From NCBI GenBank assembly GCA_020633235.1, contig JACKEA010000004.1:558001-622000 (forward strand): a stretch of DNA of 64,000 bases, given 5' to 3'. The notes beneath the pieces are model-generated. The model was not told the origin of the DNA. It did no database searches and saw only the letters and a program-made list of their open reading frames with translations. The DNA is from Polyangiaceae bacterium. GTDB lineage: Bacteria > Myxococcota_A > Polyangia > Polyangiales > Polyangiaceae. The position numbers and the translations under genes were made by a program. This document shows, piece by piece, positions 35,047 through 43,367 of this stretch (position 1 is its first letter; the number at the start of each line of letters is the position of its first letter).

Positions 35047-36009
35047 GTGTCGAACGCCCCCTACGACTGGAACGAGCTCGGACCCCGCCGCACGCTGATG
35101 CACGAAGGGGTTACGTTTCTGGACGAAACGCTGCGCGACGGCATCCAGAACCCGAGCGTGGTGGACCCCAGCATCGAGGACAAGATCGAGCTGGTGCACC
35201 TGATGGACGAGCTCGGTATCGACTACGTGAACGTGGGCTTGCCGGCGTCCAGCGCGCGCAACTGTGCCGACAGCGAGGCGCTGTGTCGCGAGATCTCCCA
35301 AAGTCGGCTTCGGATTCAGCCCATCGCAGCCGGGCGTACGGTGGTCAAGGACCTCGAGCCCATCGCGGACATCGTGCAGCGCACCGGCGTGCCCGTCACG
35401 GTGTACGCATTCGTGGGCAGCTCGGAGATCCGCAAGCTGGTGGAGAGCTGGAGCCTCGAGATGCTCATGGACAAGACGCGCCAGGCGGTGAGCTTCGCCA
35501 CGCGGCACGGTCTCACCGTGTGCCACGTCACGGAGGACACCACGCGAGCGCGCCCCAAGACTCTACGCGCGCTGTGGAGCGCTGCGCTGGACGAAGGCGC
35601 GTCGCGCCTGTGCTTGGCGGATACCGTGGGGTACGTCACGCGTACCGGTGTGCGCAATCTCGTATTGTTCGCGCGCACCGTCGCCGACGAAGCGGGCGGC
35701 GCTCACATCGGCCTCGATTGGCACGGCCACAACGATCGCGGCCTCGCACTCGACAACGCGCTATGGGCCCTCGAGTACGGCGTGGATCGCATCCACGGCA
35801 CCGCGCGCGGAGTGGGCGAGCGCACCGGCAACACGCCCATGGAGCTCTTGCTCTTGAACTTGTGGCTGTGCAAAGAGCTCCCGCTCAAAGACGCCGCGCT
35901 CCTCGACCGCTATTCCGAAGCCGCCGCCCGCGCCACCCAGTGGGACGGCCGCGCGCCCGGAAGCTCCCGCAGCGCCGCCGAGTGGCTGGAGCTCCTGGCC
36001 AGCCACTGA
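35047..36009 (+). CDS. DRE-TIM metallolyase, LeuA/homocitrate-synthase-like, without regulatory domain
   Basis: A 320-residue protein comprising only the HMGL-like TIM barrel. Signatures are FLDETLRDGIQNP (RDGIQ in place of the usual RDGEQ) and the HxHND metal motif DWHGHNDRGLALDN, with GERTGNTPME as in isopropylmalate synthases. The C-terminal LeuA allosteric domain is missing. It probably condenses acetyl-CoA with a 2-oxo acid in an unregulated way, but citramalate, homocitrate and lyase roles are also open. GTG at 35047 follows a TATTCT -10 box by 9 nt. No pathway neighbours. Confidence 0.72.
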   Translation: MSNAPYDWNELGPRRTLMHEGVTFLDETLRDGIQNPSVVDPSIEDKIELVHLMDELGIDYVNVGLPASSARNCADSEALCREISQSRLRIQPIAAGRTVVKDLEPIADIVQRTGVPVTVYAFVGSSEIRKLVESWSLEMLMDKTRQAVSFATRHGLTVCHVTEDTTRARPKTLRALWSAALDEGASRLCLADTVGYVTRTGVRNLVLFARTVADEAGGAHIGLDWHGHNDRGLALDNALWALEYGVDRIHGTARGVGERTGNTPMELLLLNLWLCKELPLKDAALLDRYSEAAARATQWDGRAPGSSRSAAEWLELLASH

Positions 36010-36041
36010 TCATTCTTGTCGCTGCAGCGCGGAACCTCGCG

Positions 36042-36764
36042 TCAGCGCGGCTTGCGGCGCGGCGGCGGCGGGCGCGGCGGCTTGGCCTTCGCTTTGGCCG
36101 GAGCTTGCGCGGGCGCGGCGGGGTCTCTCAGATGATCGGGGATCTCGAGGGTGGCGCTGGGTCGATCGTACGCGGCGATGGGCGGATCCGACGAGGGACT
36201 GGAACGCTCCGGCGCGGGCGCGGTGGCAACGGCCGGCGTGCCGCCCTCGATCTCCACACGACGGCCTGCGGCCTGGGCGATGAGGGACGTGTCGAGGGCC
36301 GAGAAGGACGGCTTGCGATGCTGCCGTTGATGCTCCGGCATGCCCCACAGCACCAAGCGCCGATCCGACGGCTGCTCCTTGTAGGTGAGGGGTGCGAGCT
36401 CGCGGCGATGGCCGTCGATGTATTTCGCCAGCTCGGCGAGGGGGACGTCCATCCGCACTGGCGGGAGCATGCGCTCGGCGGCGACGCCGTCGTCGACCAA
36501 TAGCTCCAGCACCGTCAGCTCGCTGTCGCCGATCAAGCGCACCACCAACCGGCCCTCGAGCCAGCTACGCTTGCTCATTCGCGCGAGTAGCTCCAGCACC
36601 CGCCACGCGGACTGATTCGGACACGCGACGCTGGCCATGTGGCGCACCAGGGCCAGGCATTTTTCCCGCGGGCTCTGGTCGTTCATGCTGCGGGCGGGGG
36701 CCATCGCCTCGGCGATCAGCGACTCCGTCACATCCATGCAGCTCGCGATTTCCGTCAGCTTCAC
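36042..36764 (-). CDS. Hypothetical protein with Pro-rich basic tail
   Basis: A 240-residue soluble protein. The N-terminal 120 residues look alpha-helical (LARMSKRSWLEGRLVVRLIG). The last 60 are disordered and rich in Pro/Ala, ending KAKAKPPRPPPPRRKPR. No family recognised. GTG at 36764 (MKLTEIASCMDV) is preferred because a TATGCT -10 box ends 7 nt upstream on this strand; an ATG at 36776 lies inside that box. Divergent from the large glycosyltransferase. Confidence 0.5.
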   Translation of the reverse strand: MKLTEIASCMDVTESLIAEAMAPARSMNDQSPREKCLALVRHMASVACPNQSAWRVLELLARMSKRSWLEGRLVVRLIGDSELTVLELLVDDGVAAERMLPPVRMDVPLAELAKYIDGHRRELAPLTYKEQPSDRRLVLWGMPEHQRQHRKPSFSALDTSLIAQAAGRRVEIEGGTPAVATAPAPERSSPSSDPPIAAYDRPSATLEIPDHLRDPAAPAQAPAKAKAKPPRPPPPRRKPR

Positions 36765-36857
36765 CCGGGGGAGCATACGCCGCCTCGACGCGGCGTCCAC
36801 CGGAGGCGCAAATCACGCGACGCTTGCGCACTTGTCCGAGGTCGGCAAACTCGGGCG

Positions 36858-38867
36858 GTGACTGGCGGCTGGAAGGTCCATTGGGAGCGCGCTCGAGCGC
36901 TCCGTCAGCCGCTTGCGATGCTGCTCGCGGTGGCGGCCGGCATCGCCATCGCGGTCTTGGGTGACCTCTGGTCTCGTGAGTACCAGCGCAACGTGGTGGA
37001 CGATGCGCTGATCTCGTTGCGCTACGCCCAGAACCTAGCAACGGGCCACGGCCTGGTGTTCAACCCCGGCGAGCGCGTGGAGGGCTACACCAACTTCTTG
37101 TGGACGGTGCTCTGCGCGCCCGTGTACTGGGTCACTCACGCGTTCGGCTGGAGCTTCGTCCTGGGTTGCGTACGGCTGAACCTGGTCGTGGCGGGGTTGA
37201 ACGCGATCTTGATGTACGTGATCGCGCAGCGCTTGTGGCAGGGCCGTGTGTTGCCCTTGCTCGCAGCGCTGGCGCTCTTGGTGGTCGACAACTCCTTCGT
37301 GGTGTGGGCGGCCATGGCGATGGAGAGCCATCTGGTCACCGCGTGCATGTTGGGCGCGTTGGCTGCGTGGCTCTCCGAGCTCCGGCATCGCGGGGCGTGG
37401 ACGGGAGCGCTGCTGGCGGCGGCGGTGATGGCGCGGCCGGACGCCGCGCTGTTCGCCATCGTGTTCTTCCCGAACGTGCTGCCCGGCATCTTGTGGCGCC
37501 GGAAGAAACCGGAGCTCCGACAATGGCTGTGGGCCGCGGGCGTGGCGGCGGGGCTCTATGGGGCCTACTTCGCGTGGCGCTACTCGTATTACGGGTTCCT
37601 GCTGCCCAACACCTTCTACCTGAAGGTGAAGAGCTCTCATTTCGACGCCGTGGCCCGCGGTCGCGAGTACGTGACGAGCTTCGTGGTGGAGCGCGGGTAT
37701 CTACCGCTGGTTCCGCTGCTCTCCGTGTTCTGGATCGGCAACACCACGGTGCGCACGGTGCTCTCGTGGGTGCTGCTGCACGCGGCCTACGTGATGTACG
37801 TGGGGGGCGACTTCTACCCGGGACATCGTTTCTTGCTCGTGCTCATCCCCATGCTCGCCCTGCTGCTCGGGCACGTGGTGTACGGCATCGGTGAGCTGGT
37901 ACGGAAACGAGGTCCGCGTTGGCTCCCGGTGGCGAGCGGTCTCGTGCTCGCCTCCGGGCTTCTGGTGATGGTCAATCAGTGGCGCGTGCTCGGCTTGCGC
38001 TACGGTCCGCTGAACGGGGAAATCCGCCGCTGGGCGCACACCCTGTCGGCCAACCGCGCCTTCTCGCTGTGGCTGCGCCAGCGGAGCTCTCCGGACGATC
38101 GCATCGTGCTCGGCGACATTGGCTCCGCCGGCGTGTACGGCAACCTGCTCGTGGTCGACTACTTCGGCGTGGTAGATCCCGTGGTGGCGCATCAGGACGC
38201 CACGACGCTGGGCCATGGCAAGCCGGGGCACGAGAAGAAGGCGACCTTCGCGCACTGCATGGAGACCCGGCCGAAGTACATCAAGTGGGGCTACTTGCCG
38301 GGGATTTTCTGGCAGCACGGCTACTACCTCGACAACCAGCTGCCGGACGCGTTCAACCAACCCGGGCTCTGGGTTCGCGACGAGCTCCGGGACACGGGGC
38401 GCTACTTGCCGGGCACGCGCATCGGCTTCGATCCCGGGAGCTACGCGGGCTGGGCGGCCAATGGCACCGCCTTCGCCAGCTGGCCGACGTCCAGCGCGAG
38501 CGCGAACCAGCTCCCGGTGGTGGGGGCGGAAGGGTGGTTCCTGTCCACCTACTCGCCCACCTCGGGAGACGACGCGACGGGGATCCTGCAGTCTCCGGAG
38601 TTTCCGCTCGTGGGAGATGTGATGGTGCTGCGCGTCGCCGGCGGGCGCAATCCGGACCAGCTTCGGGTATCGCTGAAGATCGACGATCGCATCGTGGCCA
38701 GCGCCACCGGCTCCAACAGCGAGATACTGGGCCGTCGGGTGTTCGACATCTCGGCCCACAAAGGGCAGCGCGCCACGCTGGAAGTGCTCGACGACGCTAC
38801 CGGGAGCTGGGGTCACCTACTCGTCGACGAGATCCAGCAGTGGCAGCGCACCGAGACCAAGAAGTGA
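36858..38867 (+). CDS. Large membrane glycosyltransferase-like protein (ArnT/ZomB-like)
   Basis: A 669-residue protein with about ten membrane helices in the first 400 residues and an extracytoplasmic C-terminal domain. The first loop carries VDDALISLRYAQNLATGHGL and NPGERVEGYTNFLW, the DD-containing pattern of GT-C transferases that use polyprenyl-phosphate sugars, close to bacterial proteins annotated ZomB or arabinofuranosyltransferase-like. Another loop has LGDIGSAGVYGNLLVVDYFG. The last 200 residues form beta-rich domains. GTG start at 36858. Acceptor unknown. Confidence 0.7.
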   Translation: MTGGWKVHWERARALRQPLAMLLAVAAGIAIAVLGDLWSREYQRNVVDDALISLRYAQNLATGHGLVFNPGERVEGYTNFLWTVLCAPVYWVTHAFGWSFVLGCVRLNLVVAGLNAILMYVIAQRLWQGRVLPLLAALALLVVDNSFVVWAAMAMESHLVTACMLGALAAWLSELRHRGAWTGALLAAAVMARPDAALFAIVFFPNVLPGILWRRKKPELRQWLWAAGVAAGLYGAYFAWRYSYYGFLLPNTFYLKVKSSHFDAVARGREYVTSFVVERGYLPLVPLLSVFWIGNTTVRTVLSWVLLHAAYVMYVGGDFYPGHRFLLVLIPMLALLLGHVVYGIGELVRKRGPRWLPVASGLVLASGLLVMVNQWRVLGLRYGPLNGEIRRWAHTLSANRAFSLWLRQRSSPDDRIVLGDIGSAGVYGNLLVVDYFGVVDPVVAHQDATTLGHGKPGHEKKATFAHCMETRPKYIKWGYLPGIFWQHGYYLDNQLPDAFNQPGLWVRDELRDTGRYLPGTRIGFDPGSYAGWAANGTAFASWPTSSASANQLPVVGAEGWFLSTYSPTSGDDATGILQSPEFPLVGDVMVLRVAGGRNPDQLRVSLKIDDRIVASATGSNSEILGRRVFDISAHKGQRATLEVLDDATGSWGHLLVDEIQQWQRTETKK

Positions 38868-38889
38868 GGCGTGTCTGTGGGGGCGGATG

Positions 38890-38997
38890 TTCACGAGTTC
38901 GCGAGATCACGAGATCGCGAGATCACGAGATCGCGAGATCACGAGATCACGAGTTCGCGAGTTCGCGAGCAGCGAGCGACGAGCGACGAGCGACGAG
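38890..38997. repeat. Tandem octamer then heptamer array
   Basis: Ten head-to-tail copies of WTCRCGAG (38890-38969; TTCACGAG, ATCGCGAG and variants) run into four heptamers of the CGACGAG type (38970-38997). Each octamer holds a TCGCGA or TCACGA core. Just after the glycosyltransferase gene and before the 83-bp repeats. Confidence 0.85.
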
Positions 38998-39017
38998 GGA
39001 TCTGGGGCGCCGAAAGT

Positions 39018-39205
39018 CGTTCGGAACCGAACGGTTCGCGCGACGCGCGAGGGGCGCTGATCGCGGGGCAACCTTGTCGGGGGTCGCAAGCGCGGAGAAC
39101 CGTTCGGAACCGAACGGTTCGCGCGACGCGCGACGGGCGCTGATCGCGGGGCAACCTTGTCGGGGGTCGCAAGCGCGGAGAACCGTTCGGAACCGAACGG
39201 TTCTC
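39018..39205. repeat. 83-bp tandem repeat carrying a perfect palindrome (cluster 1)
   Basis: Two complete 83-bp units begin at 39018 and 39101 and a third, partial one at 39184. The first two differ at about one position. Each starts with the palindrome CGTTCGGAACCGAACG, extended to 22 bp around the second and third. Two decayed halves (CGTTCGG) follow at about 39267 and 39302. The rest of this 490-nt gap contains no gene. Confidence 0.85.
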
Positions 39206-39357
39206 GTGACGCGCGAGGGCGCGATCGCAGCGCGGGGGGGTACGGCGCGCCGGCGCGCGGGAAATCGTTCGGAGGGAGAGAAGGGACGGCGCGCCGGAAA
39301 TCGTTCGGGTCCGCGGCTGGCTGCCGATCGAGTAACGGAACGCGGTAAGATCGCGGC

Positions 39358-40983
39358 ATGCGCTTCCGCCATGCCTTGGCCCTCTCCGCCGCGCTCGTGG
39401 GCTGCGGCAGCTCCGGTGACGACGCGAAGAAGCCGGCGGGTTTCGCCGAGAAGGACCGCACGGCCGAAGCCACGCGCCTCTTGAAGGGGCCGGACTGGTA
39501 CCGCCACGCGGTGTTCTACGAAGTGTACGTGCGCTCGTTTCAGGACAGCGACGGCGACGGCATCGGTGACATCCCCGGGCTCACCTCGAGGCTCGACGAG
39601 CTCGAGGCACTTGGTGTGAACGCCATTTGGCTCATGCCCATCATGCCGACGCCGTTCGCGGATTCCGGCTACGACGTTTCGGACTACCAGGACATCAACC
39701 CGGACTACGGGACGCTGTCCGACTTCGACACGCTGCTGAAAGAGGCTCACGACCGCGGCATGCGCGTGATCATCGACCTGGTGCTGAACCACACGTCGGA
39801 TCAGCACGCATGGTTCGTCGAGTCCAAGAAGGACAAGACCAACCCGAAGGCGGATTGGTACGTGTGGAGCGACACCGACAGCGATCCGAACATCAGCTGT
39901 GGTCCCGCGAATCCCATCTTCGGAACCAACCCGTGGACCTTCGTTCCGGAGCGCAATCAGTATTACTACCATCGCTTCTACGCGGGGCAGCCGGATCTGA
40001 ACTACCGAAACCCGGAAGTGGTCGACGCCACCCTGAACGTGGCGCGCTTCTGGTTGGACCGCGGCGTGGACGGCTTCCGCTGCGACGTGATCGGGCTGCT
40101 CGTGGAGTCCGCGACGGGCTGCGACATGGAGCCCGAGACGGTGGACTACATCAAGAAGCTCCGCAAAGTGCTGAAGGAGTATCCCGATCGCGCGATGGTC
40201 GCGGAGAGCAGCAACTTCGACAGCTCCGCTTCCTACTTGGGCAACGGGTCGGACATGTTCCACATGGCCTTCGATTTCGCCTATGGCTACTTCTGGGGCG
40301 TGCTGTTCGGCGGCACCAGCGCGGCGCCCATCCAAGAGCGCTTCCAGAAGGTGCAGGACACCTATCCTGCGGGCGGCCAGGACGCCCTGGTTATCGGCTC
40401 CCACGACGTGCTCAGGGCCTACGACATGGCCAACGGCATCGAATCTCGCTGGCGGCGCGCCGCGTTGATCCAGATGACGATGCCCGGCACGCCGTTCGTC
40501 TACTACGGAGAAGAGCTCGCCCTCCGTCAAGGCAAGGACTTCGTCGTGGACTCACGTGATCGCCAGCGCACGCCCATGCTGTGGGACGACAGCGCTGGCT
40601 ACGGCTTCACCACGGGTACGCCCTGGCTCGCCTTCGGGGCAGACGCCGACGCCACGAACCTGGCCGTGGAGCAGGCGGACGCGAACAGCAACTACGCCTA
40701 CTACAAGACCTTGCTCGAAATGCGCCGGGGCCGAGAAGCCTTCGGCACCGGGAGCCTCGAGTTCCTTTCGTCCGGGAGTGACTCCCTCCTCGCTTACGAA
40801 CGCGCCGGCAAGGACGAGAGCTACTGGGTCGTGCTCAGCATGGACGAGAGCGCGGAGCTCTCCGCCACCATCGAGAAGAAGCTCGACCGCGCGCCCAAGC
40901 TCCTGTTCGGCGACGGCACCCTGACGAAAAGCGGCGACGTGACGCTGCCGGAAGCGGGCGCTGCCGTGTTTCGAGTCCGTTGA
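39358..40983 (+). CDS. GH13 alpha-glucosidase/trehalose-synthase-like lipoprotein
   Basis: A 541-residue GH13 enzyme with a lipobox (C16, AALVGCGS). The (beta/alpha)8 domain starts WYRHAVFYEVYVRSFQDSDG. Conserved regions are IIDLVLNHTS, GVDGFRCDVIG (nucleophile D243), MVAES (acid/base E283) and GSHDVLR (third acid D350, with Ser replacing the usual Asn of NHD). It resembles trehalose synthases and oligo-1,6-glucosidases but acts outside the cytoplasm. ATG lies 6 nt after a TAAGAT -10 box (39346-39351). Its 3' end is copied in tandem (40957-41049). Confidence 0.85.
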   Translation: MRFRHALALSAALVGCGSSGDDAKKPAGFAEKDRTAEATRLLKGPDWYRHAVFYEVYVRSFQDSDGDGIGDIPGLTSRLDELEALGVNAIWLMPIMPTPFADSGYDVSDYQDINPDYGTLSDFDTLLKEAHDRGMRVIIDLVLNHTSDQHAWFVESKKDKTNPKADWYVWSDTDSDPNISCGPANPIFGTNPWTFVPERNQYYYHRFYAGQPDLNYRNPEVVDATLNVARFWLDRGVDGFRCDVIGLLVESATGCDMEPETVDYIKKLRKVLKEYPDRAMVAESSNFDSSASYLGNGSDMFHMAFDFAYGYFWGVLFGGTSAAPIQERFQKVQDTYPAGGQDALVIGSHDVLRAYDMANGIESRWRRAALIQMTMPGTPFVYYGEELALRQGKDFVVDSRDRQRTPMLWDDSAGYGFTTGTPWLAFGADADATNLAVEQADANSNYAYYKTLLEMRRGREAFGTGSLEFLSSGSDSLLAYERAGKDESYWVVLSMDESAELSATIEKKLDRAPKLLFGDGTLTKSGDVTLPEAGAAVFRVR

Positions 40984-41049
40984 AGGCGGCGCTGCCGTGT
41001 TTCGAGTCCGTTGAAGGCGGCGCTGCCGTGTTTCGAGTCCGTTGAAGGC
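40957..41049 (+). repeat. 31-bp tandem triplication of the GH13 gene's 3' end
   Basis: Three exact 31-bp units (40957, 40988, 41019) start GGCGCTGCCGTGTTTCGAG and include the TGA stop. The first encodes the real C-terminus (AAVFRVR); the other two lie behind the stop. Confidence 0.95.
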
Positions 41050-41059
41050 GGCGCGACGG

Positions 41060-41129
41060 GATTCGCGCCGCACCAACAAACTCTGGCAGCTGTTGTCAGA
41101 GTCTTCTTTGGTTGGTTCGCCGCGGAAGC
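41060..41129. repeat. Inverted pair of the dispersed CGCGCCGGACCAAC-type motif
   Basis: GATTCGCGCCGCACCAACAA (41060-41079) and GGTTGGTTCGCCGCGGAAGC (41110-41129) are inverted copies of the dispersed 18-20 nt motif found near other gene ends. They flank CTCTG-N-TCAGAG and lie between two convergent genes, so together they could act as a bidirectional terminator. Confidence 0.55.
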
Positions 41130-42406
41130 TAGCGTGGCGGCGGCTGATTGCAGCCGAACACCACGTCCACCTTGCCGACCTGGTTCTTCTTCAGCTTGTC
41201 GCAATCAGCGCCATAGAAGCTGATCTGGTTGGTGGCGGGGTCGTAGTCCCAGCCGGAAGCGTGGGTCGGGTCCCGCGGCAGGCTCACCTTGTCAAAGAAC
41301 ACGTACAGCTTGCTCGGATCCGGCGGCACGTCGTTCAAAGTGAAGGTGCAGCCCACGATGCTACCGGCGATCTTGCCCAGGGCGGCCTGTAGGCTCGCGG
41401 CGTCGTCCGCCTGGTAATAGTGGAGCGAGGGATTGTTCGGATCGTTGTTCGGCACGCCGCCGGCATCCGCGAACTTGTTCAAGGACGCAGCTTTCACGCC
41501 GGAACCGAAGCCAATCACGAAGGTGTTGATGCCGTTGGCCGCCAGCTGCGTGATGATCTGGATGGTGAGCGGATCCCCCTGGTTATTGGGACACACCGCT
41601 TGGGCGCCGTCGGTGATGAGCAGCACGTAGCTCTTGCGTGTGGTGTCGGCGAAGCTCGGTTCCTGGCTCGCCTGCTTCATGGCCGTGTCGATGTTGGTGA
41701 CGCAGGGGCCGTCCGGGTAGAACGGGTCGGCCTTCTTGAGCGAGGCGTTGAGCAGCGACTGGATCTTCGCTTCGTTGGCGTCCGCCACCGGGAACTGGGC
41801 GGCGCCCTGGGTGCAGCTGGCGCCCACGGTATCCGGGAACAGGCCGAGACCCCAGCGGACCTTGCCGTTGAAGTCGGTGAGCATCTTGTTGATGGCTTCC
41901 ACGGCGATCTGCCACTTGGTCTTGCCGCCGCCGCCGGTGCCCGTCATGGAGCACGAGCGATCCAGCGAGATGAACATGTTCGGGGCCACGGCTTCGATCT
42001 TGAAGACGTTCGCGCCGCAGGAGCCTCCGGGCGCACAGCTGCCGGTGGCCGTGTCGCACACCTCGCCGTCGGCGCAGTCCTGGTCGTCGCTGCAGGTGCC
42101 GGGGGGCAAGCACTTGCCGCTCTTGGCGCAGGCGTCGCCTCCGGTGCAATCCGCGTTCGTGGTGCAGGTGCCGTCGACGATGCAGGTGCCGGAAGCGGAA
42201 CAGAACGTCCCGGACGTGCAGCCGTCGTTGGTCGTGCAGGTGCTGATGCCGCCCCCCGTGCCGCCGCCGGAGCCACCGGTGCCCACCGCGCCGCCGGTAG
42301 TGCCTCCGGCGATCGTGCTTTCGTCGCTGCTGCTTCCGCAGGCGACACTCCAAACCGCAAAGACCGCGAGACCGAACACCGCAACTGCAGAAGCGCGAAG
42401 GGACAT
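41129..42406 (-). CDS. VWA-domain lipoprotein with Cys-rich repeats
   Basis: A 425-residue lipoprotein (lipobox C23, WSVACGSS). A Gly linker (GGTTGGAVGTGGSGGGTGGG) is followed by four short Cys-rich modules (CTTNDGCTSGTFCSASGTC and similar). The von Willebrand A domain has the MIDAS motif DRSCSM (DxSxS) and LLITDGAQA. The C-terminal domain ends VDVVFGCNQPPPR. Probably a surface adhesin or metal-dependent binding protein. Divergent from the expansin-like gene with a 97-nt gap. Confidence 0.8.
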   Translation of the reverse strand: MSLRASAVAVFGLAVFAVWSVACGSSSDESTIAGGTTGGAVGTGGSGGGTGGGISTCTTNDGCTSGTFCSASGTCIVDGTCTTNADCTGGDACAKSGKCLPPGTCSDDQDCADGEVCDTATGSCAPGGSCGANVFKIEAVAPNMFISLDRSCSMTGTGGGGKTKWQIAVEAINKMLTDFNGKVRWGLGLFPDTVGASCTQGAAQFPVADANEAKIQSLLNASLKKADPFYPDGPCVTNIDTAMKQASQEPSFADTTRKSYVLLITDGAQAVCPNNQGDPLTIQIITQLAANGINTFVIGFGSGVKAASLNKFADAGGVPNNDPNNPSLHYYQADDAASLQAALGKIAGSIVGCTFTLNDVPPDPSKLYVFFDKVSLPRDPTHASGWDYDPATNQISFYGADCDKLKKNQVGKVDVVFGCNQPPPR

Positions 42407-42503
42407 GGGACTCTCCGTTCCATACATAGAGTACCTCGGGTGGACGGTGTCGCACACGGGATCACGCGTGACGCAGCGATCCATTTGGACGTAGCCTGAG
42501 ATC

Positions 42504-43367
42504 ATGAAGGCGGCGGTCGTGGGGCTCGTGGTCTTGATGGTGGGGTGCAGCGGGTCCGATGAATCCAGCGGGAGCACCGGCGGGGCGGCGGGAGCCAGCT
42601 CCGGAGGCACAGGCAACACCGGGAACACCGGGGGCACGGGCAACACCGGGGGCACGGGCAACACCGGGAACACCGGGGGCACGGGCAACACCGGCGGGAC
42701 CGGCAACACCGGAGGCGTCGAGACCTACGGCCCGGCGCACGATGGCGGCGAGTTCCATCTCGGTCCCGTCGACTACGCGGAGACCCAGTGGCACAATGCC
42801 TGCGCCCCTGGCACCAAGTACGCGCCATCGGTGCAAGCCGTGGAAGGCAACCTGCTCGCGGGGCTTTGGAACGGCATCCCGGACGTGGCCAGCTACTGCG
42901 ACGCGTGCATTTACGTGGAGACGGCCAAGGGCAAGTCCGCCGTCTTGCGCGTCGTGACCTACGGGGACACGACGCCGAACAGCATCGACGTGAGCCCCGA
43001 GGCGTACGCCATCTTGGACAGCGGCGAGTACCCGCGCACCATGAGCTGGAAGTTCGCGAAGTGCCCGGACACCGGCAAGCTGATGTACGAGTTCCAGACC
43101 GGCTCCAGCGAATGGTGGACCAGCTTCTGGGTGCGCAACCCGCGCGTTCCGGTGACCAAGGTGGAGGTGAAGAGCCCGAACCACGGCAGCTTCTTCGAGC
43201 TCACGCGGGGCTCGGACGGCACCCTCACGGATGGCGGAGGCTTCGGCAACGGCAGCTTCACGCTGCAGCTCACGGGCATGGACGGTCAGACCGTGATGGA
43301 CGACTTCGCGTGGCCCGGCGGCGGTATCGCGGGACAGATGCTGACCGGGCAGGGCAACTTCCAGTAA
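42504..43367 (+). CDS. Expansin-like lipoprotein
   Basis: A 287-residue lipoprotein (lipobox C15, LMVGCSG) with a GNTGGTGNTGG linker to about residue 74. The rest matches bacterial expansins in order. A double-psi beta-barrel starts VDYAETQWHNAC and contains SYCDACIYVETAKGKSAVLR and SIDVSPEAYAIL, where the conserved aspartate of the SID/LDLS motif aligns with the essential one of EXLX1. A CBM63-like domain follows (YEFQTGSSEWWTSFWVRNPR, VTKVEVKSPNHGSF). Expansins loosen cellulose or peptidoglycan without hydrolysis. The next gene starts within its stop codon (TAATG). Confidence 0.75.
   Translation: MKAAVVGLVVLMVGCSGSDESSGSTGGAAGASSGGTGNTGNTGGTGNTGGTGNTGNTGGTGNTGGTGNTGGVETYGPAHDGGEFHLGPVDYAETQWHNACAPGTKYAPSVQAVEGNLLAGLWNGIPDVASYCDACIYVETAKGKSAVLRVVTYGDTTPNSIDVSPEAYAILDSGEYPRTMSWKFAKCPDTGKLMYEFQTGSSEWWTSFWVRNPRVPVTKVEVKSPNHGSFFELTRGSDGTLTDGGGFGNGSFTLQLTGMDGQTVMDDFAWPGGGIAGQMLTGQGNFQ

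Noticed and set aside
38947..40530. 527-codon minus-strand frame over the GH13 gene and the palindrome repeats
   Set aside because: Antisense of a catalytic GH13 gene; part of it translates the tandem repeats.
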